A stretch of 27,500 nucleotides of DNA. Source: Anthoceros angustus (Eukaryota > Streptophyta > Anthocerotopsida > Anthocerotales > Anthocerotaceae). The notes below the pieces were generated by a model that searched no databases, was not told where the DNA came from, and worked only from the letters and a program-made list of their open reading frames with translations. Where the stretch lies: NCBI GenBank assembly GCA_010909165.1, contig MU008232.1, forward strand, positions 1-27,500. Direction: 5' to 3'. This document shows positions 19,449 to 27,500 of this stretch, piece by piece. The position numbers were made by a program, and so were the translations under genes. Numbering within the stretch: the stretch's first letter is position 1; each line of letters opens with the position of its first letter.

Positions 19449-19889
19449 CGACGTTGAATTCCCGCATCGAGGAGGTAGGCATCAAACTATGCATTGATGA
19501 ACGGGCTACGCTCGAAACCATTTAACGGTCCAGCTTTGCACGCACTGTGGAGTCACCATGAACACCTGGAAAGTATCACTTTAGTCGCATGGGAAGGTCC
19601 ACGAGACTATACCGGTAAGAGTAAGGTAATACCGAGAACCTCCAAGCGATGGCTCATGAATCTTCCCAGAGGTGTCAGCATGTATTAGTTCTAACACATG
19701 ACTGGCCCTATGTGCAGGTGTGCTTGAAAATGGCTGTTCCTTCTGCTTAGCAAGTATACAGGCTTCACAAATCGGAAGGTCCTTGAAACATCTAGGTAAG
19801 GGTTCTCGATAACAGTCCTTTGCAGCCATACCAATAAGCTTTGCCCTATTGGCATGACCGAGCCTGGCATGCCAAAGGGAAGCTAACAC
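19449..19889 (-). pseudogene. Copia B: first GAG-pre-integrase and start of integrase 1
   Basis: 19581-19889 reads SLWHARLGHANRAKL, PRCFKDLPICEACILAKQK and ELIHADTSGK (first catalytic Asp), then SLGGSRYYLTLT. From 19449 to 19600 the core is broken by several indels. Remains such as FDAYLLDAGIQR and a degraded Asp-Asn-Gly region are visible in other frames before the frame reopens at VPYTPQHNG in the 478-codon ORF. So integrase 1 was once complete. Confidence 0.85.
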
Positions 19890-19897
19890 TTTTGAAT

Positions 19898-20554
19898 CTA
19901 GCCGACTGTCCTCGCTGATGTAGCCGTTGGAAACCTACAATGGATGTTAAGACTGTGATGCATCACCAGAATGCCTTTGAACACTAGCCAGCGGAACAAA
20001 GATAGTGTGGAAAGAGCGAAGTCGTGTCTCCAAACATGCCGTAAAGTTTCGTGACTCATCACCGCCAAGGACATGAGGTTCTTCGCCATTCGTGGAACAT
20101 ACAAAACATCTTCCATCAGTCGCCTTGTCATGTAACTCGAAAATGCATTTACCACGCCCTTCAATTCAAGGCTCTCACTCTTCTCGTCACCCAACAAAGA
20201 CCTTATCATGGATATGTGAGGTGTCCGTAGCAGAACAATTGTCCTCAGATATGTGGGCGCACTGAATCTGTACCAATTGTCCCTATCATGGAAGGAGTTG
20301 GAGAGACATACGCGGTAGATTTTGACTCCTTTGATGTTCTCTCGCAGATGAGGAAGAGTCGCTTGAGCTCTTGTCCCACAAAGAACACCGGTGGATGCCT
20401 TCATGGGGTTCACCGCCTTTTTACTAGCCTCGCCCAAGGACCTGCATGCCACACCGCTTGCCTGTCGCCTTCTTAGGAGTTGAGCCGATGATCCGTAATC
20501 ACCTTTGTTCGCCGGTCGCTTGCCCCTCCGCCTGTTAGGTTTAAACTTGGCCAT
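19898..20554 (-). pseudogene. Copia B: C-terminal gag and protease
   Basis: The frame starts with a basic gag tail (KFKPNRRRGKRPANKG). The zinc knuckle region (LCGTRAQ at about 20375) is damaged. The protease region has DNWY followed by a damaged active site at about 20262-20275, where a Gly codon base is missing from Asp-Ser-Gly and the frame slips. It ends with MEDVLYVPRMAKNLMSL (20060-20110), the normal copia protease end. Part of the middle of this open frame is therefore probably not the original frame. Confidence 0.65.
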
Positions 20555-20753
20555 TAATACTTTGTCTGCCTTTGGCTTAGAGCTTCCGGTAGAGAATGAT
20601 GGTCAGGCTCCTCCCCGATGCAAGGCAACCACCACATCTTCAATCGTGAGGGTGCTTATGCTCTACGGCCATGCACTGTCGTATACAAAGGTCCATTATA
20701 GACGACAAGCCGGAGGGATGTCGGCGCTTCAGAAATGACAACAAAGATGTTCC

Positions 20754-21305
20754 TCAAAGAATCTTACTAATGAAGCGAATGACGCAAGTGGCGGAATTAG
20801 TACAGTAAGGACCCACTTTCTCTCCCTCTTTCATTCTTAACGTATAATACTCTTGTCTAATAGCGCATTGTTGCATTATATTTGTGACCTGATAGGTCTT
20901 TTCTAACTGGTTCCATATCTCTATGCCCTTTGTGAGATACTCTATATCAGGGACAAGTATGGAATCCAGTCCATTAACCAAGACGGCTACAACAACTTGG
21001 TTATGTGCTTCCCACCTATCCTTATCAGCTTGATTGCCTGTGGCTGGATCAGGTTCAGCAAATGAACCACTGACCACACTCCAGACACCTCGTGCTATAA
21101 GGATGGCCTTGATTCGCACTCTCCATACAGGGTACTTAGTACCGTTAAACCGATCCTTCTCTTTCAAGTCTGATGTGAAAGATGGGTTTGACATATTTTG
21201 GTATGACTGTGCAACAGGGTTGATGGGATCTACTGGAGAAGAACTGGATGAGGAGTGGTGATGGATGTCACTATCCTCACTATCGTTGTAATCGAATCTG
21301 GACAT
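20754..21305 (-). pseudogene. Copia B: gag N-terminal part
   Basis: The frame opens at 21305 with an acidic, Ser-rich start (MSRFDYNDSEDSDIHHHSSS), then NPSFTSDLKEKDRFNGTKYPVWRVRIKAIL, VNGLDSILVPDIEYLTKG and WNQLEKTYQVTN...EYYTLRMKEGEKV. These are the copia gag (UBN2-type) landmarks and parallel element A's gag. A shift near 20800 ends the frame; the stretch 20555-20753 has no clear gag frame. Confidence 0.85.
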
Positions 21306-21773
21306 GCAAACCAGCTAAGTCTCAACCCTAAAACTATGGTTTTGGGAAGACCAAAGAATGGTGTGCTGTCAAGCTTAAAACATGCATGTTATCTTAAGTA
21401 CAGCTAATGCAGACAATACGTGATAGGGGATTTTTAAGAAAAAGAGGAGGGGAGCATGAGAGGTAGTAGGTGGGCACCTACCTGATGAACAGCATGCTTC
21501 CTCCTTAATCTACCTTCCAAGAGACGTGTCTGTCCTGCAAAATTAACTTAGTGCACTTTCAAACATGAAACGTTACAGTTGAGTTCTTTTAGGGTTACTA
21601 ACCGTCATGTTGCTTGAATGTGACTGATTAGTGAGCCTATCAAACAGCAGAGGACAGAAAGATGCAAGGGACAGATCTGGAATTGTGCCCCTTCGAATCT
21701 AGAGGAATAGTTGCAACTGTGTAGACAGTGGCGCTTCGTGTCTCCTCGCTCCCTGCCAGCGGAAGCAGGATCA
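21306..21773 (-). other. Copia B: leader between extra ORF and gag
   Basis: No firm coding frame. A 74-codon minus frame (21605-21829) overlaps the end of the extra ORF and may be its continuation after a shift (RDTYQSLLPPAATP). Confidence 0.4.
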
Positions 21774-22021
21774 TCACAGGATGGTGTTGCTGCTGGTGGA
21801 AGGAGACTCTGGTAAGTATCTCTGTCCAATATGCATTTGATGCAGAATCTCTGTAAGGTGTTTCACGTCACGGCTGATCCTTGCTATCTTAATGTCAAAG
21901 CAGACTTGCATACGAGCAACGCTGTCCCGTAAAATGTGTTGATTTCTTTCAATCTTTCCAAGCGACTCAAGCGATCTTGACAATTTCTTTCCCACCCTTT
22001 GATTGTGCAGTAGCTGGATGG
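21774..22021 (-). pseudogene. Copia B: extra leader ORF, coiled-coil-like, cut by element C
   Basis: Open frame that enters from the right through the target site of element C. Beyond the copied GATGG only C's LTR sequence keeps it open. It reads IQLLHNQRVGKKLSRSLESL, then ARISRDVKHLTEILHQMHIG, and ends with Ser/Pro. Hydrophobic residues at 3-4 spacing suggest a coiled coil. Its place before gag, on the same strand, matches the extra ORF of element A. No known domain is seen. The original 5' part should be at 27015 onwards. Confidence 0.45.
22017..22021. repeat. Target-site duplication of copia C, left copy (GATGG)
   Basis: GATGG directly before the TG of the 5' LTR; it recurs at 27010-27014 after the 3' LTR. 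Confidence 0.8.
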
Positions 22022-22251
22022 TGTAAGGTGTTATTAAGCTCATAGACTAATACACTTAGTCTAAGTTAGGTGTCGATATCATTAGTTAGCTTAAGCTAAT
22101 CACTAGAAGCTTCTTGTGCTCCTTCCTAGGAGCTTCTTGTGGAGCTTAGAGTATTGAGGGTATAAATACCTCCAAGCCTCATCTCAAGAGAGAGTTACAC
22201 TTGCCTCCTCCTCTCTCCTCTTCCACCATCATGGCCGCCACACATCCTTCA
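22022..22251 (+). repeat. Copia C: 5' LTR (~230 bp)
   Basis: Starts TGTAAGGTGTTATTAAG and ends ATCCTTCA. A TATAAATA box sits at 22161-22168. It is aligned with the 3' LTR through TTAGTCTAAGTTAGGTGTCG and later blocks. The 3' copy has about 12 extra bases, mainly near the TATA box and at the LTR start. Confidence 0.88.
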
Positions 22252-22252
22252 A

Positions 22253-22266
22253 CCGGTATCGAGCAG
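22253..22266 (+). promoter_or_regulatory. Copia C: probable primer-binding site
   Basis: CCGGTATCGAGCAG next to the LTR end matches TGGTATCAGAGC with one base missing and a changed start, so it is a decayed tRNA-iMet site. Confidence 0.55.
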
Positions 22267-22289
22267 CTTTGGTTTGTGTGTTGTGATGC

Positions 22290-22850
22290 TAGAATTTTCT
22301 AGCCGCAGGGCGCACCGTGGAATTGCAGATCCGTGATCGGCGAGGCCGCGAACGCCGCAGAAGCCGCGAGCAACCGGTGAGCGAGGCAAGGCGCGACCGC
22401 GCAGCGGGCGCCGCGCCGAGGCCGGCCGTGGAGGCCGCGCGCGCCGCCGGCACGGCGAGGCCGGGGCACGCGGCTGGCCGCGGCCAAGCCGCCGGGCGGG
22501 CGCGTGGCGGCCGCGGCGCCGCTGGCGCGCAGGCCGCTGGCGCGGCGCCGGGCAGCCTGGGGCGTGGCGCGCAGCGGGCCGGCCGCTGGGCGGGCGGGCG
22601 CCGGCAGCCGCTGGCCGGGCACTGGGCGGGGGCGCTGGCGCCGCCGGGCCGCGGGCGCCGCGGTGGCGGGCGCCGCCGCGACGCAGTGCCGGGCAGCGCG
22701 CGGCGCCGGGCTGCGGGGTGCGCGGCGCGGGCGCGCCGCGGGCGCGGCGCGGCCGCGGTGGCGGTGGCGCGTGGCGCCGCGTGGCGCAGCAAAGCGCCGG
22801 GCGCGGTAGCAAGAAGAGTCGCGGTGCCAACGAATGGCGTGCGGTGAGTA
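22290..22850 (+). other. Copia C: extremely GC-rich leader
   Basis: Some 530 bp of about 80-90% GC (54 of 60 bases in 22501-22560), full of GGCGCGC, GCCGG and GGCCGCGG. Long open frames occur on both strands, but only because stop codons are rare at this GC. Sequence on both sides has ordinary composition. It lies between the primer site and the gag start. Confidence 0.75.
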
Positions 22851-22979
22851 AAATTCGCAAAATATTCGCGAATACTCGTGGAATAGTCAACGCAAAATAT
22901 ACACGCACGGTGATCGCTTTCTTTGACTTTTCCGACAAGGCGAGTCGAGTGTTTTATCTCAGACGATTTTTGAGTCATG

Positions 22980-23759
22980 ATGTCTTCATCATCGAAAACG
23001 CTGTTCAATATCGGTAGTTAGATGGTACTAACTTCCCGCTCGAAAGAACAAGTGTATAATGTTCTAGTGCGTAAAAGCGATCAAGCCCATAAAGTTGTTA
23101 GGCCAAACCGTATAGTATGACTGTGATGAGTGGCGTGACTGGATGAGCTTGCTAGATCTACTATCATGCTAACATTGTCAAAACAAGGTACTTCAATGTG
23201 AAAGATAAGACCAAGTTACGGACCGCGGGCGTAAGTGTAGGACTGTATGAGAAGCAAAGTGCTTCTCGTGTATTGGTTGAAACAAATTGGTGGACTTGAA
23301 GATGAAGGAAGGGACGAGGATGTCCGATCATCCGAATGATTTCAATACCATTTTCAGCCAGCCTCTCATCTCAAGGTATCACATTCCCATTCTGAGAGCT
23401 ATGTCACTGGTCACACACCAGAGTTGGGACACCTTTCAGACCCGAGTAATTCTCGCCTCGCTAGTGGTCTTACCATTGTAAATGTAGAAGGTAGCCTGTT
23501 AACCGAGGAGGTGAACAGAAAACATGGAACCTTCCAAAGGTTCCAAAGGTTCCTCATAGTGAGAGGGAGGTCCATGCAAGGGAAGCAACCGGATGTAAGC
23601 TTCTCTCGTAGCAAATCTCGTAGTCGTAATAAGAATGTGGAGTGTCACTATTGTCACAAAAGGGGTCACTTCAAAAGAGAGTGCGAGAAGTTCAAAAGGA
23701 CCAAGGAAAAGAGAAGAAGCAGACGACAAGAAGGCGATTCTGGAAGTTGGAAGAGTTAA
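22980..23759 (+). pseudogene. Copia C: gag
   Basis: MSSSSKTLFNIG at 22980 is the usual start of this copia group. Shifts follow within 40 bp, and pieces of gag appear in several frames (KMKEGTRMSDHPNDFNTIF at about 23295; NVEGSLLTEEVNRK at about 23480). The C-terminal part is Arg/Ser-rich (SFSRSKSRSRNKN) and carries one intact zinc knuckle CHYCHKRGHFKREC at 23643-23684, followed by a Lys-rich tail. It would bind the genomic RNA in the particle. Confidence 0.85.
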
Positions 23760-24200
23760 ACTCGTTGAGGACGGAGATGTCCTTATCTCTTCTTACTTGA
23801 ATGCCGCACAATTAATGTGGATAGTCATTTATTCCGCAATTGGATAATTGACGTGCATCTTTCCATGTTACTCCTCATAGAGAGTGGTTTAGCACGATGA
23901 TGCTACAAGGAAAGGATGCGTTAGGCTTGAAATAACTATGCACGCGCAGCGAGGTGATGTGCAACTCAAGTTTGACAACGGATCTTCATTCATGCCAAGG
24001 ACGTTAGCATGTTCAAGTTGACAAAGAGCATGATTAGCGCAGATTGGATGATGTTACCACCGGGTTTTGGGGATCACTCTTGGAAGATCTCCAAAGGTTC
24101 TCTTGTGTTAGCTCGTGGATCAAGTGTGGCACTTTGTACTCACTTCGTGTAAACATCCAAAGATCATGTGATCTCGGTGACAGAGCAACCAAATGTTTCC
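23760..24200 (+). pseudogene. Copia C: protease
   Basis: The active-site region is at 23841-23852: WIID, then VHLS, where about four bases of the Asp-Ser-Gly-Ala motif are missing. Later, fragments of the conserved end appear (KLTKSMIS-type near 24020, then WKISKGSLVLARG in broken frames) before GTLYSLRVNI (24130-24160). No single frame is open. Confidence 0.65.
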
Positions 24201-25100
24201 TTGTGGCATTGCTTGTTAGGACATATGTCTAAGGGAATGAAGGTTTTATCTCGCTCGTTATATCCCCGTTTAACTTCTCCGATCTCTCGATGTGTGAGCA
24301 CTGCTTATATGGGAAATGTATAAAATCATCACATCGAACACGAGGTAAAAGTAGAGTAAACCTCTTGAGTTGGTTCACGTGATGTATGTGGACCTATGCC
24401 TCATCGCATCATTAGGCGGTGCCTCCTATTTTGTCACTTTCATAGATGATTTTCTCACGCAAGGTGTGGGTTTATCCTTTGAGGAAAAAGGATGAAGTTC
24501 ACGGTGTTTCGTAAATTTGTCACCCTTGTAGAGAATCACCGCCACCGATTGAAGTGTCTACGACGATAATGGTGGCGAGAGTATGTTTCAAAGCTTTCAG
24601 CCATTCCGTGATTCCAAGGAATCAAAAGAGAATTGATCACCAGATACTCCTCCACAAAATGGTGTGGCCGAGCGGATGAATGTAACCATTCGTGAGAGGA
24701 TGCGAGTTTGTTGTCAAACTCGATTGCCTAATGGGTTTTGGGCGTATGTGTTCATCGCAGTTCATCTTATTAATGATCTCCTAATAAGGTCGTTGATGAG
24801 CGTGTTCCAGAGGAGCTATGGTCCGAAAGAAACCATCTTACAAGCATCCGCGAGTGTTTGGCTGTGAGGCATACTGCCATGTTCGAAAAGAGTTTCGGGA
24901 CAAGTTGGCACCTAAGTCCAAGAAATGTATTTTTCTTGGCTATGGTGATTCGTGAGATGGGATACCGCTTGTGGGATCCAGAGGCTAGAAAGGTTGTTCA
25001 GACTAACGACGTGTTCTTCAATGAGAACAAGATGCAGGAAGCCTACTCCAACCGTGGAGGTGCGAAGGGTGATCTTCCAAGAAGATGGACATGATCATCA
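24201..25100 (+). pseudogene. Copia C: GAG-pre-integrase and integrase
   Basis: LWHCLLGHMS at 24204-24233 is the zinc-module start and CEHCLYGK (24294-24318) its CxxC. The core appears in broken frames (VDLCLIASLGGASYF at about 24388; TPPQNGVAERMN at about 24648-24680 with the catalytic Glu). The C-terminal part is in 24664-25094 (LPNGFWAYVFIAVHLIND, RLWDPEARKVVQTNDVFFNE). At least six shifts occur in 900 bp. Confidence 0.8.
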
Positions 25101-26130
25101 TGTTGATACCGTGGTAATGTGCAGGAGCACATTCCTCCACCGGTAGATGAACCAAGAGTCGAACAAGCACCTATAGAGGTGTGTCAGAGGTCGCTGATTA
25201 CACGACCTCGGCTGTATGATCCATCTCTGGATTATGTCATGCTGACAGATTGTGGGGAACCCTCTTCTTACAAAGAGGCCATGTCAATGAGTAACAAAGA
25301 GAAGTGGGAGAAGGCCATGCAGTCAGAAATGAATTCGCTGCATAAGAACCAAACTTGGGAGTTGGTTCGGTTGCCTAGGGATAAGAAGGCACTACCGTGC
25401 AAATGGGTGTACAAGATGAAGGTCATACCGCTTGATGGCAAACCGAAGTACAAGGCACGATTGGTTGCTAAGGGTTTCAAGCAACAACAAGGCATTGACT
25501 TTGATGAGATTTTCTCACCAAGAGTCAAAATGACAACTTTGCGATGTGTTCTTGCTTTGGTTGCTGAATGATATGGAACTTGATGGATGTCAAGACGGCA
25601 TTCTTGCATGGTGACCTTCAAGAGGACGTCTACATGCAAAGAACCAAGGTTTTGTTGAGAAGGGCAAAGAGCATCCGTGTGTGTGTTGAGGAAGAGCCTT
25701 TATGGTTTGAAACAGCACCCGAGAGTGGTATCACAAGTTCCACTCATTTATGCTTTCTCAAGGCTACAAACGCGATGAGGATCATTGCCTCTAAGCAAGC
25801 TAAGGATCAAAGCTTGCTCATTTTGATCCTCTATGTGGATGATATGCTAATTGTCGGAACAAGATCGATGAGATTGAAGTCAAAGTTGAATGCTCACTTT
25901 GAAATGACAGACTTGGGAGAGCGAGCCATATACTTGGCATGCGATTCGGAATGCATAAGCGCCCGCTTTATTTGTCTCGAATACATTAACTGGGTGCTTC
26001 AACGCTTCAACATGGAGAAGGGAAGCCATTGGGTACCCATTGCCTCCATATGTGAAACTTTCGCCGGATTGCCCAAGCTCGAGGAGGACAAAGTCGAAAT
26101 GGAGAAGGTCCCATACTCATCACCGTAGGG
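25101..26130 (+). pseudogene. Copia C: reverse transcriptase
   Basis: 25119-25571 is a good open frame: [60 protein letters not shown]. 25568-26128 continues with MDVKTAFLHGDLQEDVYM and the catalytic YVDD at 25832-25843 (ILYVDDMLIVG), then HFEMTDLGE. The YGLKQSPRxW region at about 25700 is damaged. The split at 25570 is a single stop/shift (TGATATGG) where copia RT normally reads straight on. Confidence 0.92.
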
Positions 26131-26724
26131 AGTTTGATGTATGCAATGATTGCTACATCCCGACATTGCCTTTGTGGGAGTGGTTAGCGGTTTATGTCAA
26201 ACCCGCAAGAAGCATTGGGAGGCGAAAGGAGTTATGAGGTATCCGAATGGTACAAAAGCTTTGTGCATATGTTTTGGTAGTGAAGATGCATGTGGTTGGG
26301 TACACGGATGTCGATTATGGGGATATGGACAAAAGGAGGTCCACATCGTGTTATGTCTTCACAATCGAGGGGCGCCTCATGGCGATCTCGCTTGCGTGCA
26401 TTACGCTATCTACCACAGAGGCCGAGTATGTTGCAGCAACTGAGGCTTGCAAGGAAGCCATATGGCTTGCTCGTTTAGTGGGAGACTTGGGGATCAAGGT
26501 TGAGCTGCCGGTTGCATTGTGATAGCCAGAGTGCTATCCAATTGGCAAAGAATCCAGTGTTTCATGCGAAGACTAAACATGTGGATGTGAAGTATCACTT
26601 CATTCGAGAGGTGTTAGATGACAAGAGGGTACAACTTGTCAAGGTTCACACCACCAACCTCGCAGATATTCTTACCAAGGGACTCTCTGAGCAATTTGCA
26701 CAAGCTCGGACACGATGGGCATGA
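26131..26724 (+). pseudogene. Copia C: RNase H
   Basis: 26247-26522 holds VVGYTDVDYGDMDKRRSTS, AISLACITLSTTEAEYVAATEA (with the catalytic Glu) and AIWLARLVGDLGI. A short T-run deletion near 26512 shifts the frame. 26500-26724 gives LHCDSQSAIQLAKNPVFHAK, KYHFIREVLDD and ADILTKGLSEQF, the end of pol. Confidence 0.9.
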
Positions 26725-26756
26725 GATAGTCCATTCTTCAAGGTAAATTGGCCTTT

Positions 26757-26767
26757 AAGTGGGAGGT
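26757..26767 (+). promoter_or_regulatory. Copia C: polypurine tract
   Basis: AAGTGGGAGGT directly before the TG of the 3' LTR. It would prime plus-strand synthesis. Confidence 0.8.
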
Positions 26768-27009
26768 TGTAAGGGTATTAAAGCCCAATGTACTTAGACT
26801 AATACACTTAGTCTAAGTTAGGTGTCGATATCATTAGTTTAGCTTAAGCTAATCACTAGGAAGCTTCTTGTGCTCCTTCCTAGGGGCTTCTTGTGGAGCT
26901 TCCTAGGAGCTATTGGAGGGTATAAATACCCTCCAAGCCTCATCTCAATGTGAGTTACACTTGCCTCCTCCTCTCCTCTCCTTTCCACCATCATGTGCCA
27001 CGATCCTTC
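26768..27009 (+). repeat. Copia C: 3' LTR (242 bp)
   Basis: Starts TGTAAGGGTATTAAAGCCC. A TATAAATA box sits at 26921-26928. It ends at ATCCTTC, one A short of the 5' LTR end, then GATGG. It differs from the 5' LTR by several indels and a few substitutions. Confidence 0.88.
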
Positions 27010-27014
27010 GATGG
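27010..27014. repeat. Target-site duplication of copia C, right copy (GATGG)
   Basis: Matches 22017-22021. Confidence 0.8.
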
Positions 27015-27500
27015 TCCTTGAGACTAAGAGAATCGCAAATGGTTATCTCACCAGGGCGAAGAGGGCGTAATTTATGAAAGATAATGCAGTGAATACCGGC
27101 AGTGTGATATAACGCAATCCGTGTTCTTTTCAGAGGTAGCACCTAGCACGATACAAGGAGTCTACTTGAGAATTTTTCTCCTGTGACCTTGCAGCATGTG
27201 CTCGTGCACTAGGGGGTCCTCAATTCCTACTAACAAAATGCCTGGCATGTCAGGTAGTTGCCTAGAGATCTAGAACCAACAGGAATAGCCATTTTGATGC
27301 GTGTGGTGCCATGCCCACTGTCGGCCTCTTCTGTTCTGGCGACGATCTCCACGGGATCTACCCTGTCCTGGCATTATGGATTAAGGAGTCTGAGCATCTA
27401 AGCTCACGATACATGTGAAGTTTATGGAAGCGCTATTTTGTCTCAACTATTCTCAATAATAATCAATGGTACAAAATGTCACTATAAGTGTTTGTTTTCA
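27015..27500 (-). other. Right flank of copia C, probable continuation of copia B leader
   Basis: Should be contiguous with 22016 leftwards before C inserted. On the minus strand the frame of the interrupted leader ORF continues for only about 10 residues (FAILLVSRT) to a stop. A 34-codon Arg-rich frame lies at 27270-27374 (MPGQGRSRGDRRQNRRGRQ). No LTR or primer site was recognised before the window ends. Confidence 0.35.

Larger units (their letters stand above)
17830..22021 (-). mobile_element. Ty1/copia retrotransposon B, RT-less, with two integrase modules
   Basis: Leftwards order: leader with an extra ORF (interrupted by element C), gag, protease, GAG-pre-integrase and integrase 1, GAG-pre-integrase and integrase 2, then an acidic linker that stops near 17860 before any reverse transcriptase. 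Its 5' LTR is not seen; the leader probably continues at 27015. The left edge lies next to the direct repeat at 17814. It could not move on its own. Confidence 0.8.
22022..27009 (+). mobile_element. Complete-length Ty1/copia retrotransposon C (both LTRs, 5-bp TSD)
   Basis: About 4.99 kb, bounded by similar LTRs and a GATGG duplication. Inside are a degenerate primer site, a very GC-rich leader, gag with a zinc knuckle, protease, integrase, RT and RNase H, and a polypurine tract, in copia order. The element type resembles the TNT1-94-like copia group common in plants. Gag and pol are broken by many indels. It lies in the leader of element B, in the opposite orientation, so it is the younger of the two. 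Confidence 0.9.

Noticed and set aside
22249-23017. Long open frames of up to 239 codons on both strands of the GC-rich island
   Set aside because: They overlap each other in several frames, consist almost only of Ala, Arg, Gly and Pro, and follow from the lack of stops at 80-90% GC.
27270-27374. A 34-codon Arg-rich minus frame
   Set aside because: Too short and without homologue or start context; noted only within the right-flank entry.
1-27500. CRISPR array, rRNA or tRNA genes
   Set aside because: No regular short repeat-spacer pattern and no cloverleaf or rRNA core seen; the only tandem array has ~133-164-bp units. A formal tRNA or rRNA scan was not possible.

Overview
The window looks like repeat-rich nuclear DNA of a land plant, with one stretch of bacterial type at its left end. 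The plant assignment rests on nested Ty1/copia retrotransposons with plant-type pol domains, a tRNA-iMet-like primer site and short LTRs with TATA boxes, plus intron-like GT/AG signals in the other genes. The transposase family and the copia types would fit a fern, lycophyte or bryophyte, but the species cannot be named from sequence. No intact, obviously functional host gene was found. Almost every reading frame is cut by single-base indels, which may be old decay or uncorrected long-read errors.

Layout. (1) 1-~725: a fragment of an alphaproteobacterial-type DUF459 SGNH hydrolase (minus), abutting a retrotransposon. (2) 740-15967: copia element A (minus), running from RNase H at the left to a 163-bp 5' LTR at the right; its 3' LTR is missing. 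It is split inside its protease by (3) a ~9.6-kb DNA transposon, about 3911-13495. This carries a minus-strand DUF7869-type transposase-like gene (about 5505-8050), a plus-strand gene of unknown function with a PHD-like Cys motif (about 9129-12947), an alternating 164/~133-bp tandem array, and several GC-rich blocks centred on GCATGC. (4) 16188-17168: a broken plus-strand gene of unknown family; its 3' end is duplicated about 590 bp downstream. (5) About 17830-22021: copia element B (minus), with gag, protease and two integrase modules in tandem, but no reverse transcriptase. (6) 22022-27009: copia element C (plus), with both LTRs and a GATGG target duplication, inserted in the leader of element B. 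(7) 27015-27500: probable continuation of B's leader or host DNA.

Order of events. C is younger than B, and the DNA transposon is younger than A, because each interrupts the other's sequence. Within each copia element the usual gag-protease-integrase-RT-RNase H order holds. A and C lack intact frames and B lacks RT, so none can move on its own as written.

The most unusual items are the in-frame tandem integrase of element B (478 open codons among otherwise shattered frames), the large two-gene DNA transposon with its exon-like tandem array and GCATGC blocks, the unidentified gene at 16188, and coiled-coil-type ORFs between the 5' LTR and gag of two copia elements.
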